NCBI GenBank assembly: GCA_934456315.1
Contig: CAKSHG010000072.1
Location: 1-9,725, forward strand
Reading direction: 5' to 3'
Source of the DNA: an uncultured Oscillospiraceae bacterium
GTDB lineage: Bacteria > Bacillota > Clostridia > Oscillospirales > Ruminococcaceae
DNA: 9,725 bases
Both the position numbers and the translations under genes were made by a program. Positions 1 through 6,669 of this stretch are shown in pieces. The notes beneath the pieces are model-generated. The model was not told where the DNA came from. It made no database searches and saw nothing but the letters and a program-made list of their open reading frames with translations. Each line of letters starts with the position of its first letter. Position 1 is the first letter of the stretch.

Positions 1-985
1 GCTGAACCGAGAATCCCTCTGCCGAAATAGTAACCACAGAACGCGACAGACTTGCCGCGCCTGCCGCACCAGCCGTTCGCAGCGGTCTGGAAATTTCCTC
101 CGGCGTAAGGTCGCGGAACGCCAGCCATTCCCGCAGCCTGTCCACCGCCGCCGGCGACGCGGTGCTGAAGCTGTCCGCGCCGCAGACCACCCGCGCGGCT
201 CCGCCCAGGGATACCAGCCGCTTCGCCAGTGCCAGCGCCTGTTCCAGGCAAGCGCCGTCCGAGCCGGGAGCGATCTCTATATCCGTGCTCTGCGCGGAGG
301 TGTTCTCCTCCCGGCGCACCATCAGAGAGCGCTTCTTCGCCGAGAGCTTGTAATTTATGCGGTTCAGCGGGTCGCCGGGCTGGTAGCCGCGGTGTTCGTA
401 TCCCGGAGTTCCTCCCGCAATTGAGCCCTCCTCCGCCTCCTCGTCGTTGTCGGAGGGAAGCGCACTGGGCAGTACCTCCGGACCGGCGTACTCCACAATA
501 TCCGGCAGCACCGCCGCTGCGCCGCCCTCCGGGCGGATATCCGAGCGGTAGGTTATCAGCCCCAGGCTGTCCCGGAGCAGCAGCTCGTCCACCAGGAAAT
601 GTCCCAGTCCGCACTGCTCCGCTGTAGCCGTGATATTCACCCGGCCGGTCTTTCCGATGAGCGCACAGCGCGCCGTGAAAGGCTGTCCCATTAAGCTTCC
701 ATTGACCGTGATGAACGGCAGCACGCAGAATCCCCGCGCCTTGAAAATCAGCTCGGCGCTGACCGTATCTCCCTTGCGGTAAAGCCCGGAGAAACTGCTG
801 CACTCCACGGTGAACCGCCTGTGAGATACCACGAAAACCACCACCGACGCCGCAATCGCCGCCGAAATGATGTATATCATTCCCCAGCCTGCCTCGCCGT
901 TGATGAAAATCAACAGCACAGCCGAAAACAGCAGTGCCTGGATATACCCGAAAAGGCTCAGCCGGAGCCGTTTTTTTGCATTCAC
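1..985 (-). CDS. DUF58 family membrane-associated protein (3' part beyond window)
   Basis: The visible part is 328 residues and the reading frame is still open at the left edge. Two N-terminal hydrophobic segments (about residues 10-28 and 33-53) form a membrane hairpin. A beta-rich stretch follows, then the DUF58 signature at about 198-226, with R199, Y201, G204-D205, R209-I210 and a basic run ending in VRREE. In DUF58 proteins the position after the I-[DN] pair is usually Trp; here it is Tyr212. The region after the motif has the spacing of a von Willebrand A-like fold, but I see no DxSxS metal site. DUF58 proteins usually sit beside MoxR AAA ATPases and membrane transglutaminases, and their biochemical role is unsettled. 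The start is GTG at 985, overlapping the upstream transglutaminase stop as GTGA. An ATG four bases further on is out of frame. Family call is firm; function is not known. Confidence 0.88.
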   Translation of the reverse strand, partial: MNAKKRLRLSLFGYIQALLFSAVLLIFINGEAGWGMIYIISAAIAASVVVFVVSHRRFTVECSSFSGLYRKGDTVSAELIFKARGFCVLPFITVNGSLMGQPFTARCALIGKTGRVNITATAEQCGLGHFLVDELLLRDSLGLITYRSDIRPEGGAAAVLPDIVEYAGPEVLPSALPSDNDEEAEEGSIAGGTPGYEHRGYQPGDPLNRINYKLSAKKRSLMVRREENTSAQSTDIEIAPGSDGACLEQALALAKRLVSLGGAARVVCGADSFSTASPAAVDRLREWLAFRDLTPEEISRPLRTAGAAGAASLSRSVVTISAEGFSVQ

Positions 986-3171
986 TTTCCGAGCCTCCTT
1001 CTGCGTCTGCGCAGCGCTTTAAGGCATTTGAGCAGCGATCTCGTATCGACCATTGCGGCGGTTTTATCCCCGGAATACATCAGCTTGTCAGCGGCGCTGC
1101 ATATAGCGTCAGCTTCCTGCGGCATTCCCAGACGGTCGGAAAGCAGCTTTCGAACCTCTCCGGTAGTCATGCAGCTCTCATCTGCGCCGGAAAGCCCCGC
1201 AGCCAGCCTGCGTGTCCGGATATACACTCCGCGCACCTTTCCGGCGGGATTTCTCATGGGGTAGGTCAGCTGGAATCCTGCCCAGGCCAGCGGTTTCCTC
1301 ATCAGAAATACCGCCAGCAGTACTGCCGCAGCAACAGCCGCGCCAAATACCCACTGCGGCATTGCGTCGGTGTCCTCCGCCTGCGTGGAGTAGCGCGTGC
1401 CGTCAAGGGTTATCCACCCTCCGCCGGTTATGTAGACCTCGGTCCAGGCGTGAGCCTGCGAGCCGGTTATTCTGTATGACCCAGTGGCTTCGTCGTAGGT
1501 ACTCTGGGGCATCGCAAAGCCCTCACAGTACCGCGCAGGAAGCCCCGCCGCCCTTGCCAGCAGGGTCAGCGCAGAAGCATAGTCGCTGCATATCCCGCGC
1601 CTGCTTTTGAACAGGAAATAATCCGGAGTATGCTCCTCCGGCGCAAAGGCAAGGTCGTACACGAAGCCTGCGTCGCCGAACCACTTTTCAAGTGCCTCCG
1701 CCTTGTCGAAATCGTTGGTCAGACCTGCGGTTATCTCGTCCGCCAGCGCCTGTATCTCCGGAGCTATTCCAGTGCCGCCAACTGTTTCAAAGTACTCCTG
1801 CGCCTGCTGATACTGCTTCAGCAGAACATAGGATTTCGAGGTCGTAAAAGAGCTGTCCAGCAGCCCCAGGAATGTGTCCTTATCCATTCTCCGCAGGAAT
1901 TCCGCATTCGGGACAGCGCTCGTGCATTGCAGGGCATACGTTGTCCCGTCAGGCATGGGGGCCTCCGAAAAGCAGTCGCCACGCGGGGTCATGTAGGTGC
2001 GTCCGCACTCGTCCGGTATCGACAGCAGGCAGGTGGTTTCCGGGTGCAGGACCACATAAGTCGATACATGACCGTGCAGATATATAATCATCGTGTAGGT
2101 GTCCAGGTCGTAATCCGGAAGCCCTTCGATGAGGTATCTGTATTTTTCGTCCACCATTTCCGGGTCTTTCAGCATGTCGTCCAGCAGGACATGAGCGTTC
2201 TGTATCTCGGCGTTGTATTCCCAGCCGGCGTCGCCCATGTTGAATTCGTCCAGGGCGGTCCAGCCGTCCTCGTTGTACTGGTCGAAAGCGCAGCGCTTTA
2301 TGAGCTGCGGGCAGTTTGTCGCAACGGAAAACAGCACCTCGTCCGGCAGCTGATTGTTGCCATTGTTGACCGAGGAGCGCATAGCAAAGTTCTGCGTGAG
2401 CCCGGCATTTGCATTGTAGCCGCCGGTCTGCGGCACCATTTTGTTGAGGTAGTCCTCCAGCGGGGTATCCGTGCTTTTCGGAACGACCGCCGCTGCGAGT
2501 GTGATAAGCACCGCCGCCGCTCCTGCCGGAAGTGCGCGTTTCAGGCGCGTGTGCTTTTCCTCGAAGCTTTTAGCCCCGTGCATGCAGGGCACGGCAAGAT
2601 TCGCCGAAGCGAAGATGAAGCAGCCGGTCATTATCAGCATGAAATACACCGGAAGCTCCCGCATAGTCCTGGAGGAAAGAATCAGCGGAATGAACGACAG
2701 CAGAAGAAGGAAGCACGGCCGCGGGCTTATCACCGAAAAATAGAACCCCATAAACCCGATTATGACCGAAAAAATAACTATCGCCGCCGCCGCGAATACT
2801 ATGTCAAAGCTTGCCGAAGCAGTGAACAGGAAATTCATGAATCCGCCGTCCGCATTCGTATACGCCGCGGCTTTCGTGCCGACTATCCAGGCGGCTGCAA
2901 CAAGCCCTGCTATGCTTAAAAACATCGCCAGCGGCTTTTTCCGCAGAAAATAGAACAGCAGGAATATACCCGCCGTCAGCGCGGTCATTATCAGCGCGCA
3001 GGGCAGAAAGTTCCTGCGGCACAGCGTGTACATCAGCGCCGTGCACACCGAGGTAAGGTAACATATTATCGGCAGCGGTGACGCCCCGTCAAATCTGACG
3101 CTAATTTTTGCACTCATTTTTATCATACTGGCGATTCCGCGCAAATAAATTGCGGCGGAATGTTCTGGCAT
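982..3171 (-). CDS. Membrane transglutaminase-like protein
   Basis: The product is a 729-residue multi-pass protein. About six hydrophobic segments lie in residues 33-195 and a seventh at about 213-231. A long, probably extracytoplasmic region of about 260 residues follows, then a transglutaminase-like core with the triad Cys528 (in RRGICSDYA), His574 (in QAHAW) and Asp590 (in WITLDGT). A last TM segment spans about 607-624, and a roughly 105-residue basic tail resembles the DUF4129-type C-terminus of this family. In the last triad motif the family's usual D-P-T is D-G-T here. Such proteins are commonly encoded with DUF58 and MoxR genes; the substrate is unknown, and cross-linking or peptidase-like activity outside the membrane is inferred. 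The gene begins 21 nt after the methyltransferase stop and overlaps the DUF58 start. No clear SD precedes the ATG at 3171, and in-frame ATGs at 3126 and 3117 are possible alternatives. Confidence 0.9.
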   Translation of the reverse strand: MPEHSAAIYLRGIASMIKMSAKISVRFDGASPLPIICYLTSVCTALMYTLCRRNFLPCALIMTALTAGIFLLFYFLRKKPLAMFLSIAGLVAAAWIVGTKAAAYTNADGGFMNFLFTASASFDIVFAAAAIVIFSVIIGFMGFYFSVISPRPCFLLLLSFIPLILSSRTMRELPVYFMLIMTGCFIFASANLAVPCMHGAKSFEEKHTRLKRALPAGAAAVLITLAAAVVPKSTDTPLEDYLNKMVPQTGGYNANAGLTQNFAMRSSVNNGNNQLPDEVLFSVATNCPQLIKRCAFDQYNEDGWTALDEFNMGDAGWEYNAEIQNAHVLLDDMLKDPEMVDEKYRYLIEGLPDYDLDTYTMIIYLHGHVSTYVVLHPETTCLLSIPDECGRTYMTPRGDCFSEAPMPDGTTYALQCTSAVPNAEFLRRMDKDTFLGLLDSSFTTSKSYVLLKQYQQAQEYFETVGGTGIAPEIQALADEITAGLTNDFDKAEALEKWFGDAGFVYDLAFAPEEHTPDYFLFKSRRGICSDYASALTLLARAAGLPARYCEGFAMPQSTYDEATGSYRITGSQAHAWTEVYITGGGWITLDGTRYSTQAEDTDAMPQWVFGAAVAAAVLLAVFLMRKPLAWAGFQLTYPMRNPAGKVRGVYIRTRRLAAGLSGADESCMTTGEVRKLLSDRLGMPQEADAICSAADKLMYSGDKTAAMVDTRSLLKCLKALRRRRRRLGK
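994..1000 (-). promoter_or_regulatory. Shine-Dalgarno site fixing the DUF58 GTG start
   Basis: The minus strand reads AAGGAGG here, 8 nt before the GTG at 985. It lies inside the last codons of the transglutaminase gene, just after its Arg-rich C-terminus. A perfect SD combined with the GTGA stop/start overlap supports GTG as the true start and points to translational coupling. Confidence 0.75.
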
Positions 3172-3192
3172 TTACAAAGGGTCCGTTTTTAC

Positions 3193-4311
3193 TCATTTAA
3201 AGTAGGAATACAGGCGGCACATCATCATACCGTTATACAGCTTGCGGTTCTTGTCCGCCTTCTGACCGAAAAGGTCCTCGAACTCCTCGTCCGGAGTGAT
3301 GATGTAGACCTGCGTGCCATTCAGCGGAAGCAGCTTTTCGCCCATCGCGCGGTATATCTCACGCGCCTGCTCTACCTCCAGCATACGCTCGCCGTAGGGC
3401 GGGTTGGTGATTATTTTCAGCTCCTCCGCAGGCGGTGCGTAATCCCGGATATCCCGGCGCTCGGCGGTGATATTGAGCTGCGGCGCAGCCTTCTTCGCGT
3501 TGGACAGGGTCAGCGAAACGCACTCCCCGTCGATATCGTATCCAAACGCCCGGAACTTCGCGTCGCGCTTTATCGCGTCAGCCGCTTCAGAGCGCGCCGC
3601 CCTCCACGCCTTGTCGGATATGAATCCCAGCCGCTCCGCAGCAAAGCTGCGGTTCAGCCCCGGCGCGATGTTCAGCGCTTTCAGCCCGGCCTCTATCAGC
3701 AGAGTTCCCGAACCGCAGAACGGGTCGCACACCGTGTCGTTCTCGCGGATACGCGCGAGGTCGATTATTCCCGCCGCGAGCGTTTCCTTTATGGGCGCGG
3801 CGTTGGATTCACGGCGGTAGCCGCGCTTGTGGAGCCCCACTCCGCTGGTGTCAAGCATGAGCGTGACCTCGTCTTTCATGATGGAGAAGCGTATCTGCGC
3901 TACTGCGCCGCTCTCCGGCATAGTCTGCAATCCGTAGGATCTGCAGAGGTTCACAGCCATCGCTTTCTTCACTATCTTCTGGCATGCCGGGATACTTTTC
4001 AGCACCGAATTCAGCGAGTGCCCGGTGTTCGGGAATGCGTCGTATCTCCCGATGTACTCCGACAGCGGTAGCGCCTTTATCCCCTCGAAAAGCTCGTCGA
4101 ACGTCTTGGCGCGGAACTGTCCCAGAACTATGCATACTCTCTCCGCCGTGGAAAGGCAGATATTCGCCTTGGCGCAAAGCTCCGGTGAGCCGCTGAACGC
4201 GACCTTTCCATCGGAAACGGCGATGTCCTCACCGCCTATCTTCTTCACCTCGAACGAGAGCGTCTTTTCTATGCCGAAATGGCAGGGCGCGATGTATCTG
4301 TAATTTGTCAT
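3193..4311 (-). CDS. ypsC: THUMP domain class I SAM-dependent RNA methyltransferase (YpsC/RlmL-N type)
   Basis: The 372-residue protein matches the stand-alone YpsC family, which is homologous to the N-terminal half of E. coli RlmL (23S rRNA m2G2445 methyltransferase). The N-terminal part (to about 155) is the ferredoxin-like/THUMP RNA-binding region. The catalytic Rossmann domain carries the conserved HKRGYR at 161-166, SAM-binding motif I DPFCGSGT at 196-203, the acidic-loop GYDID at 257-261, and motif IV NPPYGER at 303-309, typical of N2-guanine methyltransferases. It probably modifies a guanine in 23S rRNA in the cytoplasm; the exact base is inferred from homology. An in-frame ATG also exists at 4332, but GGAG lies 7 nt before the ATG at 4311, and the MTNYRYIAP start fits the family. 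It is the first gene of the leftward unit; its functional link to the two downstream membrane genes is unclear. Confidence 0.92.
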   Translation of the reverse strand: MTNYRYIAPCHFGIEKTLSFEVKKIGGEDIAVSDGKVAFSGSPELCAKANICLSTAERVCIVLGQFRAKTFDELFEGIKALPLSEYIGRYDAFPNTGHSLNSVLKSIPACQKIVKKAMAVNLCRSYGLQTMPESGAVAQIRFSIMKDEVTLMLDTSGVGLHKRGYRRESNAAPIKETLAAGIIDLARIRENDTVCDPFCGSGTLLIEAGLKALNIAPGLNRSFAAERLGFISDKAWRAARSEAADAIKRDAKFRAFGYDIDGECVSLTLSNAKKAAPQLNITAERRDIRDYAPPAEELKIITNPPYGERMLEVEQAREIYRAMGEKLLPLNGTQVYIITPDEEFEDLFGQKADKNRKLYNGMMMCRLYSYFK

Positions 4312-4318
4312 GATCATT

Positions 4319-4322
4319 CTCC
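4319..4322 (-). promoter_or_regulatory. Shine-Dalgarno site fixing the methyltransferase start at 4311
   Basis: The minus strand reads GGAG, with 7 nt between it and the ATG at 4311. It would lie inside the coding sequence if the upstream ATG at 4332 were used, which argues for the shorter form. Confidence 0.65.
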
Positions 4323-4347
4323 AGTTTTGCATTATTGTGTGCTTAAT

Positions 4348-4376
4348 ATTATACCAAAAAACAGGCGTAAAGTCAA
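4348..4376 (-). promoter_or_regulatory. Sigma-A promoter of the leftward methyltransferase-transglutaminase-DUF58 unit
   Basis: On the minus strand the -35 box is TTGACT (4371-4376) and the -10 box is TATAAT (4348-4353), separated by 17 bp. TG one base before the -10 box makes it an extended -10 promoter. Transcription should begin near 4341, giving a leader of about 30 nt before the ATG at 4311. No other promoter is evident before the two downstream genes. Confidence 0.88.
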
Positions 4377-4385
4377 CAAAAACAC

Positions 4386-4414
4386 TTGATTTTTATCATT
4401 CCATGCTATATAAT
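4386..4414 (+). promoter_or_regulatory. Sigma-A promoter of the lipoprotein gene
   Basis: The -35 box is TTGATT (4386-4391) and the -10 box is TATAAT (4409-4414), with a 17-bp spacer. The predicted start of transcription is near 4421, so the leader is only about 16 nt and consists mostly of the SD site. Its -35 box lies 9 bp from the -35 box of the divergent promoter. Confidence 0.82.
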
Positions 4415-4436
4415 TGTTTTGAGAGGAGGTATTTAT

Positions 4437-5021
4437 ATGAAAAAGCGCTTTATTTCTATTCTGACTGCGGCGATGATACTGCTGACCGGCTGCTCCGGAA
4501 ATACTCCGTCAGGGAACCCGTCAGATTCATCAGAACAGAACAGCACTGCTCCGCAAACTGAAAGCACAGATCCCGCAGGACCCGAACCAGAGGAGATCAC
4601 AGTCGGTTTTGTGACCTATGAGGCTCCTGACGTCAGCGGCGAGCCTGTCATAGCGGACAATAACAGCACATTCTACAGATACGCCGGAATGCGCTGGTGG
4701 AGGGACTATTCAGAACCCGCAGCGGAATTCGTCCTGCGCGACGGGAAATACTCACCGTTCTTCGACTACGAACACGACCCCGCCGCAGGAGCCGGTCTTG
4801 AACAGGGCTTCGCGATATATCCCACCGTGGAAAGCTTCAACGACGGCGGCTGGAAATACATCGGCAGCCTTACATCAGGCGCCAGTGACAGCCAGAGGTA
4901 CTTCTACCTTTCCCCGGACGGCGAAACCATACTTCAGTTCTTTGAGGACGACGGCTACGCAGAAGTTGCAGACGGTGAAAAGCTGTTTACAGTCAATATC
5001 CTAGTTGCTTCCGCAGTATAA
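4437..5021 (+). CDS. Small secreted lipoprotein of unknown function
   Basis: The product is 194 residues. It has a type II signal peptide: basic MKKR, a hydrophobic core at 5-15, and lipobox LTGC with lipidation expected at Cys19. A Ser/Thr/Pro/Glu-rich linker follows (about 20-54), then a compact acidic domain of about 140 residues rich in aromatics (RYAGMRWWRDY at about 81-91). I do not recognise the domain. The protein should be anchored on the outer face of the cytoplasmic membrane. The start is the ATG at 4437, preceded 7 nt upstream by AGGAGG (4424-4429). A longer TTG start at 4386 is in frame, but that TTG is part of the -35 box, so it can be dismissed. The gene is monocistronic, with its own promoter and a terminator 7 nt after the stop. 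Confidence 0.85.
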   Translation: MKKRFISILTAAMILLTGCSGNTPSGNPSDSSEQNSTAPQTESTDPAGPEPEEITVGFVTYEAPDVSGEPVIADNNSTFYRYAGMRWWRDYSEPAAEFVLRDGKYSPFFDYEHDPAAGAGLEQGFAIYPTVESFNDGGWKYIGSLTSGASDSQRYFYLSPDGETILQFFEDDGYAEVADGEKLFTVNILVASAV

Positions 5022-5028
5022 ATGATTC

Positions 5029-5060
5029 AGCGGCGGCGCGTTCTGCGCCGCTGCTTTTGT
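5029..5060 (+). terminator. Rho-independent terminator after the lipoprotein gene
   Basis: An 11-bp GC-rich stem (5029-5039 with 5045-5055, one G-T wobble) closes a 5-nt GTTCT loop. A short T run follows (5055-5058), then GT. The T tract is modest, but the stem is strong and starts 7 nt after the stop codon. Confidence 0.75.
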
Positions 5061-5116
5061 GCAATGTGCACATGGTTTGTGATGAAATTTCGTTTTGTTT
5101 AATCAAAATCAACAGC

Positions 5117-5127
5117 TTGCCCGAAAA
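5117..5127 (+). promoter_or_regulatory. Element TTGCCCGAAAA upstream of the pgi -35 box (shared with rpmF)
   Basis: This 11-bp sequence ends 4 bp before the pgi -35 box. The identical 11-mer occurs at 7217-7227, ending 3 bp before the rpmF -35 box. Both copies are also preceded by ACA two bases upstream (5112-5114 and 7212-7214). The position, roughly -40 to -50, fits an activator site or an RNA polymerase upstream contact, but GC-rich CCCG is unlike an UP element. The role is inferred from position and repetition only. Confidence 0.5.
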
Positions 5128-5131
5128 TCTG

Positions 5132-5160
5132 TTGCAAAAAAAACAAATATAAGTTATAAT
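5132..5160 (+). promoter_or_regulatory. Sigma-A promoter of pgi
   Basis: The -35 box is TTGCAA (5132-5137) and the -10 box is TATAAT (5155-5160), with a 17-bp A-rich spacer. The predicted start near 5167 leaves a leader of about 82 nt before pgi. Confidence 0.82.
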
Positions 5161-5175
5161 AGAAACAGGCATAAT

Positions 5176-5229
5176 CGGTGCGGAGCGTCCAGGGAACTAT
5201 CCCTGACAATATATAGAAACACCGCACTG
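5176..5229 (+). promoter_or_regulatory. Structured 5' leader of pgi
   Basis: Two nested inverted repeats lie in the predicted leader. An outer 8-bp stem pairs 5176-5183 with 5222-5229 (one G-U). An inner 6-bp stem, CAGGGA/TCCCTG, pairs 5190-5195 with 5200-5205 around an ACTA tetraloop. They are separated by an asymmetric internal loop (6 nt on the left, 16 nt of A/T-rich sequence on the right). The SD begins 3-4 nt after the outer stem. No T run follows, so it is not a terminator. I could not match it to a riboswitch class I know. It may simply protect the 5' end of an abundant mRNA. Confidence 0.5.
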
Positions 5230-5248
5230 CGAAAGGAGATAATCTCAA

Positions 5249-6589
5249 ATGGCAATCAAACTCAACGACAGATATTTAAGCAGCTTCGTTGCAGAGCATG
5301 AGCTCACCGCTATTGCTCCCGCAGTTAAGGCAGCTCACGACCAGCTCGTTAACAGGAACGGTCTGGGCAACGACTTCCTCGGCTGGATAGACCTCCCCGT
5401 CGACTACGACAAGGAAGAATTTGCACGCATAAAGCAGGCTGCTGCTAAGATCAAGAAGGACAGCGACGTGCTGATCGTTATCGGTATCGGCGGCTCCTAC
5501 CTCGGCGCAAGAGCAGTTATCGAGGCTATAAAGTCCTCCCTGTACAACAGCCTGAAGAAGGACACACCCGACATCTACTTCATCGGCAACTCCATCAGCC
5601 CGACATACCTTAGCGAGGTAGTTTCCCTCGTTGAAGGCAAGGACTTCTCCGTAAACATCATCTCCAAGTCCGGTACGACCACCGAGCCGGCTCTCGCATT
5701 CCGCGTATTCCGCGACCTGCTGGTCGAGAAGTACGGCGAGGAGGGCGCAAAGGGACGTATCTACGCCACGACCGACAAGGCTAAGGGCACCCTCAAGGAG
5801 CTCTCCGACAAGAAGGGCTACGAAACATTCGTAGTTCCGGACGACGTAGGCGGCAGATTCTCCGTACTTACCGCAGTAGGACTGCTCCCCATCGCCTGCG
5901 CAGGCTGCGATATCGACGCGCTCATGAAGGGCGCCGCTGACGCCCGCACTGCTTACGCTGACTGCGACCTCGAGAAGAACGACTGCTACAAGTACGCAGC
6001 GCTCCGCAACATTCTCTACCGCAAGGGCAAGAGCGTTGAGATGCTCATCGCTTACGAGCCGAGCTTCGCTATGATGAACGAGTGGTACAAGCAGCTCTTC
6101 GGCGAGAGCGAGGGCAAGGACAACAAGGGAATCTACCCGTCCTCCGCTGTATTCTCCACCGACCTGCACTCCCTCGGTCAGTTCATTCAGGACGGTTCCC
6201 GCGTTATGTTCGAAACCGTTATGCAGTTCGCAAAGCCCCAGAAGGAGTTCTTCCTCAAGGACGACCCCACCAACGTTGACGGTCTGAACTTCCTTTCCAA
6301 CCAGAACATGTCCGTGGTTAATCGCAAGGCTTACGAGGGCACTGTTATCGCACATACCGAGGGCGGCGTTCCCAACATCGTTCTCGAGGCTCCCGAGCTC
6401 AACGAATATGAGCTTGGATATATCATCTACTTCTTCGAGAAGGCATGCGCGATCAGCGGCTACCTGCTCGGCGTAAATCCGTTCAACCAGCCCGGCGTTG
6501 AGAGCTACAAGAAGAACATGTTCGCTCTCCTCGGCAAGCCCGGCTACGAGGCACAGAAGGCAGAGCTGGAAGCCAAGCTCGGTCTTTGA
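5249..6589 (+). CDS. pgi: Glucose-6-phosphate isomerase
   Basis: The 446-residue enzyme interconverts glucose 6-phosphate and fructose 6-phosphate in the cytoplasm, at the entry of glycolysis and in gluconeogenesis. Its length matches the short bacterial (Geobacillus-type) form rather than the roughly 550-residue E. coli type. Visible motifs are GIGGSYLGA (79-87), the phosphate-binding SKSGTTTE (139-146), signature 1 around VGGRFS (200-205), FGESEGK with the likely catalytic Glu286, His307 in the HSLGQ stretch, and signature 2 [12 protein letters not shown] (410-421) with catalytic Lys421. The start is supported by AAAGGAG (5232-5238), 10 nt before the ATG. Codon use is strongly biased (AAG, GAG, GTT, GCT, CTC), as expected for an abundant protein. 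I see no convincing terminator directly after it, so transcription may continue into the P-loop gene. Confidence 0.98.
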   Translation: MAIKLNDRYLSSFVAEHELTAIAPAVKAAHDQLVNRNGLGNDFLGWIDLPVDYDKEEFARIKQAAAKIKKDSDVLIVIGIGGSYLGARAVIEAIKSSLYNSLKKDTPDIYFIGNSISPTYLSEVVSLVEGKDFSVNIISKSGTTTEPALAFRVFRDLLVEKYGEEGAKGRIYATTDKAKGTLKELSDKKGYETFVVPDDVGGRFSVLTAVGLLPIACAGCDIDALMKGAADARTAYADCDLEKNDCYKYAALRNILYRKGKSVEMLIAYEPSFAMMNEWYKQLFGESEGKDNKGIYPSSAVFSTDLHSLGQFIQDGSRVMFETVMQFAKPQKEFFLKDDPTNVDGLNFLSNQNMSVVNRKAYEGTVIAHTEGGVPNIVLEAPELNEYELGYIIYFFEKACAISGYLLGVNPFNQPGVESYKKNMFALLGKPGYEAQKAELEAKLGL

Positions 6590-6669
6590 TCCCAAGGCAA
6601 AAATGGAGAGATCCGCGTTCCAGCGGCGCTTTCCTCGCAATAATACAACACTATTCATGGAGGTTTACT

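Noticed and set aside
1630..2919. 429-codon plus-strand ORF opposite the transglutaminase
   Set aside because: Composition is Arg/His/Gln-rich, typical of an antisense frame; the minus strand encodes a convincing transglutaminase with all triad residues.
3160..4071. 303-codon plus-strand ORF opposite the methyltransferase
   Set aside because: Arg/Leu-rich antisense frame with no motif; the minus strand holds intact SAM and NPPY motifs.
4386..4436. N-terminal extension of the lipoprotein from a TTG codon
   Set aside because: That TTG is the first half of the -35 box, the segment lies upstream of the predicted transcription start, and it would bury the signal peptide.
5064..5073. 10-bp perfect palindrome ATGTGCACAT upstream of pgi
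   Set aside because: It is about 60 bp before the -35 box and occurs once; a 10-bp palindrome is expected by chance every kilobase or so.
5093..5108. Short inverted repeat TTTTG / CAAAA before the pgi element
   Set aside because: A 5-bp A/T stem in A/T-rich sequence; it does not match the rpmF palindrome geometry.
6613..6626. Possible terminator hairpin between pgi and the P-loop gene
   Set aside because: Only a 4-bp CCGC/GCGG stem with a short, interrupted T run; too weak to call.
5276..6658. 460-codon minus-strand ORF opposite pgi
   Set aside because: It mirrors pgi over nearly its full length; the codon bias of pgi removes stop codons from the antisense frame. The translation is Val/Leu/Glu-rich with no recognisable domain and no SD.
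6586..6669. Extension of the P-loop protein from a TTG overlapping the pgi stop
   Set aside because: No SD before the TTG, while the ATG at 6670 has GGAGG at good spacing and places the Walker A motif at the usual N-terminal position.
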